Source of the DNA: Zerene cesonia
Lineage: Eukaryota > Arthropoda > Insecta > Lepidoptera > Pieridae
Assembly (NCBI RefSeq): GCF_012273895.1
Contig: NC_052105.1
Location: 3,038,001 to 3,102,000 of the forward strand
Length of the DNA: 64,000 nucleotides
Reading direction: 5' to 3'
Shown here piece by piece: positions 59,317-64,000 of the stretch. Numbering within the stretch: position 1 is the first letter of the stretch; each line of letters starts with the position of its first letter. The notes beneath the pieces are model-generated. The model saw nothing but the letters and a program-made list of their open reading frames with translations. It did no database searches and was not told the DNA's origin. The translations under genes were made by a program, and so were the position numbers.

Positions 59317-59907
59317 TAGTAGGACTAATAGGATAGGATTAGCAGCATAATTTTGACTTAACTCAATAAAAATATACATTTTTTTAATAAACTTTAGAAA
59401 TCCAATGAAACACGTCATAGTTGTGATATTATTTAATTATATCTGTAGCCCCCATCTTTAGATCACATAATAATGCTTTGTCATACTTACCTATTGAAAA
59501 ATTCGACAAATTTAAATTTCAATAAGAAGTGGATTAATTTCAGCGTGCAAGATTCGACATACATACCGAAAAGGGAACAGGTGCTGCTAATCAAAAGCTT
59601 ATAATAATATTTTAAAGGTCTCGAGTGTTTCTGCTCTTTTAACGTATTGTATATTATTTAATTGTAAAAATCTCTAGACACGGCTATATATCATCAATGG
59701 TTTAATGAATTTTAATTTGATTATTAGATTTAAAATTACTAAAAATGTAGTATATAATATCTGCCTCTTACGTATGAGCGTGTTTGATATAGCTCACGTG
59801 TTTGTTAGTCTTAAAGTTTTATTTTCCAAAAAGCTACGAATTGAAACACATATGTAAATGATATCAATACAACTATGTGAATACAAAATTTTGATAGCTA
59901 GCTAGAA
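59317..59907. other. AT-rich DNA, nothing supported
   Basis: Short imperfect TAGGACTA repeats at 59310-59340 continue the element's 5' motif; then nothing. Confidence 0.4.
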
Positions 59908-60153
59908 CTAGCTTCCGCCTGCGGCTTTGCCCGGTGTTATTTGGACAATTACAAATGATTTAGTCATCGCAAGGGAGCTTTTAATCGAGATAAGAAGTAT
60001 TCTATCACCCATGTCAGTTCATAAGAGTATAGATATTAATGGGTTTTGATATACAGATCATTAAATTTTACCAAAATCCGTTGAATAGTTTCAGCGTGAT
60101 TGACGAACAAAAATCCAAACAAACAAACTTCCGCATTTAAATATTAGTGTGAT
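59908..60153 (-). repeat. Helitron-like or RTE-type element
   Basis: Reverse copy, relative of 18353-18560: CTAGCTTCCGCCTGCGGCTT, TGCCCGGTGTTATTTGG, CAAAATCCGTTGAATAGTTT and the end TTTAAATATTAGTGTG. Confidence 0.55.
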
Positions 60154-60930
60154 TAAATAATTCATTGTTTCGAAAAGTCATTACATCCTCTTAGTAAATC
60201 TTTAATGGATCCAAGCCTTCTGAAAGAGGCCGTCAGTAAAATTATGCACACACGTTCCGAATACTTTTATTAACTTGAAACCACATCAAATTACTAAAGT
60301 ATTTCATAGTTATTTCACCCATAACAATGTTGTTGGAATACATTTCAGTTGTTTTCCTTAATTTAAAAAAATTATACTTTCATACAGAAGTAGAGTATTA
60401 TTTTTGTAAATTATCTTAGTTCAGTTGTTTTTGTCATTCCATAGCATTCTTTACAATCGTACCGCAGATGTTTAGCCAAGTATCATTACATTAAAGCAAG
60501 GAAGGAATGCCAAGACTTTGTGCATATATTGCATACTTAATTTTAATAAGAAGCTGGGACAATTAATGTGCTACGCTACCGTGATTATATGAAAACATTC
60601 AAAGTACGTTTTCTTTTCATTTAAAATATTTTGCTTTATGCATCATACAAACGGTGACATTTTTTTATTTAAATGAGAAAGGGGTTCAAAATTCTTTATT
60701 GATCCTAAACGAAGTGAATTGCCTTTGAAAATATATGAAGGTGAATGAGAGAAGAAAATTATAATATAATAATTAAAGAATACAAAGGAAACGCTTTAAT
60801 ATTCTCAGATTCAGAGGTCATATTTAAGATAATATTGAGATAACCTTTCCTCTCGATAATCCTTTCTATATTGCATACCATTTAAGTACCAATCCACTCG
60901 TCGAAAAGTGAAGTCTATAAACGACCCTAC
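60154..60930. other. AT-rich DNA, nothing supported
   Basis: No feature recognised. Confidence 0.45.
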
Positions 60931-61017
60931 GCCTCCAAATGTTCATGGGTGGCGGAAGCCCTTACCCACCCACTTGGTGACCCACCAGCCTCAGTAGCGA
61001 CGACGACATAAAAAAAC
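60931..61017 (+). repeat. 3' tail piece of the ~320-bp element
   Basis: GCCTCCAAATGTTCATGGG, TGGCGGAAGCCCTTACC, GACCCACCAGCCTCAGTAGC and GACATAAAAAAACC: last ~85 bp of the family, decayed. Confidence 0.5.
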
Positions 61018-61453
61018 CAGATGACATCGTATAGTATCAGACTTGATGTCAACCATAATCACGTTAAAGCGTGGAAAATAACTTTAATATTAAACGACGT
61101 TCTGTTAACGTAGGAATGTTCTACAATATTCTATTTTGCACACTTACCAAGGATCGGTGGCAATACAATAATTTCAAAAGTTTGTCTTATTAAGCCTGAT
61201 TAGAATCGCCAGGATTAAATAATTTCCTTACGTGTACTCTGTACATGAGCATGAAGGAAAATAAGTTGATTCGCTGTAATTAGGCTGTTTTTTTTTTTAC
61301 TATATTCATTTTATATCGGTTTAGATAAGTTGCCTACTTTATACGAGTCGGTGAGTCATCTTTTTGAAAGTACCGCGATTGGCGATGTTCGGGACAACAC
61401 GACTGTTTTGCCAGTCTTTGAAGTTTATACGCCCCGTATACATAATAACAAAA
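61018..61453. other. AT-rich DNA, nothing supported
   Basis: The 134-codon ORF at 61330-61734 begins here but runs through the SINE and is not supported as a gene. Confidence 0.4.
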
Positions 61454-61753
61454 GCAGTGGTGACTCAGTGGTGAGACCCTCGGACTTAAAATTGACAAAT
61501 CGAGGTTCGAGGCCAGGCGAGCGTGCGGGAAATACATTGTTTTTTCAATTTATCTGCGCATGTGTAACATCAACACTGCTCAAAAACGGTGAAGGAAAAC
61601 ATCGTAAGGAAACCGGCATGTCCAAGAATCAAAAGTTCAACGCATGTATCATCTACCAACCCGCACGGGGCAGCGTGGTGGATTATGGCCTGAACTCCTC
61701 AAAGAAGCCCTGTGTCCCAGTAGTGGGAACATAAATGGGCTGATGATGATGAT
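61454..61753 (+). repeat. tRNA-derived SINE with (TGA)n tail, full length
   Basis: Forward copy: GCAGTGGTGACTCAGTGG, CGAGGTTCGAGGCCAGGCG, GGAAACCGGCATGTCC, GGATTATGGCCTGAACTCC, (TGATGA)n. Point differences scattered along its length. Confidence 0.85.
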
Positions 61754-62215
61754 ACACAGTAACAATTATTTTGCAACAGAGTTGAATCGTCATGTTGCAG
61801 AGTTGCTGGCAACACGCATATTGTTGGAGAGTTGATAATGATTATTATTGCCCGAGGAGGGTCAACATTTAAATAAATTTCCAGCAATATTTTTGATCAA
61901 ACGTTGCTCATCAAATGTTTACCATTAATGCGACACCACTTCCATGTACTCATTATTATAATTTACAGTAGTTATTAATTTTGTCAAAGTTGCAAAATAA
62001 AAAATTTATATCTAAGATACCTAGCAAATCATATCGTTAAAAGAAATCAAACAGTAAATTCCCACTTATTTTTATATAAAATTAATTATATTTATTTTAA
62101 TATTAGAGTGGATATTGGATTTTCAGCTTGTTGATTGCGTGCTAGTGATACAACTATATATAGAAATGTGTAGCCTCCTTCGTTTTTTACGTATGTATTC
62201 GTTTATAAATACATC
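61754..62215. other. AT-rich DNA, nothing supported
   Basis: No feature recognised. Confidence 0.4.
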
Positions 62216-62577
62216 ATCCCTACTAGTAATATTATAAATGCGAAAGTAACTCTGTCTGTCTGTCTGTCTGTTACGCTTTCACGCCTAAACCACTGAACCG
62301 ATTTTTACAAAATTTGATATGAAGATAGAAATGAACTTGGGAAAGAACATAGGATACTTTTTATCGCGAAAAAAGGGTAGAAAGGGTTGAAAGAGGGGAT
62401 GAAAGTTTGTATGAAAGTTCGTTATTGTCAAACCGATTTTGATGAAACTTGGTATAAAGATGGAGATGAACGTGGGAAAGAACAAACCACACTTTTTGAT
62501 GCGAAGAAAATACTCCTTACCGTGTCGCGCGATATAAGCGAATTCTACGCGGGCGAAGCCGCGGGCGAAAAGCTAGT
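62216..62577 (+). mobile_element. Helitron-like element (362 bp), twin of 34971-35329
   Basis: Starts ATCCCTACTAGTAATATTAT and ends GCGGGCGAAGCCGCGG, then GCGAAAAGCTAGT (CTAGT at 62573-62577). It differs from the other copy by scattered substitutions and a 3-bp GTA addition near its 5' end. It reads as a non-autonomous element; ORFs of 66-88 codons inside have no known domain. Confidence 0.72.
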
Positions 62578-64000
62578 GCATTATAAATCTCTCAGTCTAC
62601 TACAGATAAGTCGAAAAATTTACGAATTGGATCCAAAAACGTGCAAAACGTAAAGTTAAGTAGGGTTTGTTATAATGAAAAGACATTCTAGAAAATACTA
62701 CAGCTCATATATTCGAAGTTACACTTTCATTTCATCAAATCACAAAAGTTTCATCATCTTTTGTTGCACCGCGTATAATTTGCATACAAATAAAATTTTA
62801 ATAAATTCAAACGTAATTGTATTAAAACAATTAATCTGAACTATGTCTTATTATATATTTACATTAAAATTCGCAAGTTTAACTTTATACATTATATTTA
62901 TACATTATTTTTTATTATACATAATTTACATTTATTTTCATATCCTTAACAACATTTGGTCAATGTTTCTTAAAAATTAATTTATTGGTTGTTCAAGTTG
63001 TTTAATTGAATATATTAATTATGAATAGTGAAACATCTTAAGATTATAAAATACATTACAGAACATGTTATTATCATTAATTAATGTAAAATATATGACT
63101 AAATCAAGACTAGAAACGATCGTTTTAGGCTAAACATTGCAACTTGTATAATTAATAAATTAAACTGAACATTACTAATACTTAACAACAACAAGAGAAA
63201 AAAATAACACAGTATCATAGTTGTGGTGAAATGCTAATATTTAGTACCGTTAGTAATTAAAAAACGTTATAGTAGCGTGAAAATTAAGCATAAGTATGTC
63301 GATAAGAAACAAAAAATTTAAATTAACACAATCTTGTGGTAATAGTAATGTTGTGTAAAATCAACTCCTACAGCTAATCAAATATTATTCTAATCTACAC
63401 TAATTGGTGTTTCATATCGAACATCTAATAGGAATTTATATTCTTACTAAATATAGAAATCAATTTCTTACAGATTAGCAAAATATATCGCAACAGAAAC
63501 GAACATACCTAATTACTAAAATATAATATTTTTGCCGTACTAAATAATTACTAAGGCCGCATACTGATAACTAACTATAATATTTTACCCTTGTCTATAA
63601 ATACAATTATACCAATATTTGAATATTGTTTTAAACAAAATGTTTAAATATAAATCATTTAGAATTGTATAGATAATAATATAGTTTAACAAAGTATAAC
63701 ATATACAGTTTAACAGATATAAATATATTTTGTTATGTAATCCACAGATAAAAGAATTGTGTAATAAATTTGAAGGACTACAAAACAGTTTAAAATTAAA
63801 TTTTAATTTACAATCAATATATAAAAACACACAGTATTACATTGGCTACTCAATTTCAACGCATTTTATTATTATATTGGACAATGTGATTAAAATTTTA
63901 AAAATATTCTAAATAGATTAACGTACAATTAGAGTTTTTATGTTACTCTCTAAATATCTATGAATGAATTCAACAGTGACGTAAGACTAGATATAAATAT
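62578..64000. other. Very AT-rich DNA, nothing supported
   Basis: 1.4 kb of low-complexity AT-rich DNA to the window end; ORFs at 63585-63912 are Leu/Ile/Tyr-rich and overlap on both strands. Confidence 0.5.

Noticed and set aside
61330..61734. 134-codon plus-strand ORF
   Set aside because: Most of it runs through the SINE at 61454-61753, and other SINE copies give similar shadow ORFs.

Overview
The window is AT-rich, gene-poor eukaryotic DNA of lepidopteran (moth or butterfly) type. Three things support this. It carries many copies of short interspersed families known from Lepidoptera: a tRNA-derived SINE ending in (TGA)n, Helitron-like elements that start near ATCCTACTAATATTATAAA and end CTAGT after a GC-rich hairpin, and a ~320-bp element beginning GTGGGAGTCGAGCACGC. 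Introns have GT...AG borders. The only confident gene is an insect neuropeptide receptor. I see no CRISPR array, operon, bacterial gene, true tRNA or rRNA gene, or intact autonomous transposon.

The one confident gene is on the minus strand: a class-A GPCR of the GnRH/AKH/corazonin superfamily, best called the corazonin receptor (CrzR). I joined five coding exons (34416-33757, 28969-28786, 27975-27779, 26172-26054, 22577-22448) by their splice sites. The CDS is 1,290 nt and encodes 429 residues with seven membrane segments, the ECL1/ECL2 cysteine pair, a DRW motif and NPVIY. An acceptor at 34453-34454 shows at least one more upstream non-coding exon. A GC-richer segment ending in a strong donor at 54466 is a candidate, which would make the gene about 32 kb. 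The last-exon acceptor is a tandem AG, and the donor of exon 4 overlaps an in-frame stop, so two different C-terminal tails are possible.

Layout. 1-9.8 kb: relics of Helitron-like and 320-bp elements, a complete MITE (5741-6275) and a 20-bp inverted repeat. 9.8-19.6 kb: partial elements, a LINE 3' relic (13.25-13.59 kb), a perfect 31-bp hairpin (17805-17871) and a SINE. 20.4-20.7 kb: an unassigned ORF. 22.4-34.5 kb: the receptor, with introns holding SINEs, a 154-bp (TA)n tract and one 320-bp element. 35-54 kb: repeat islands, including one of two near-identical Helitron-like copies, and a candidate small exon at 42.9-43.0 kb. 54.4-55.9 kb: two possible minus-strand exons. 57-64 kb: more SINEs and Helitron-like copies, including the twin at 62.2 kb. 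Most short ORFs lie in repeats and are not genes.

Nothing here amounts to a new multi-gene system. The points most worth checking are the receptor's alternative C-terminus, its possible distant promoter, the long hairpin, and several transposon-biology details (tandem Helitron 5' ends, nested insertion with target duplication, microsatellite expansion from a transposon seed).
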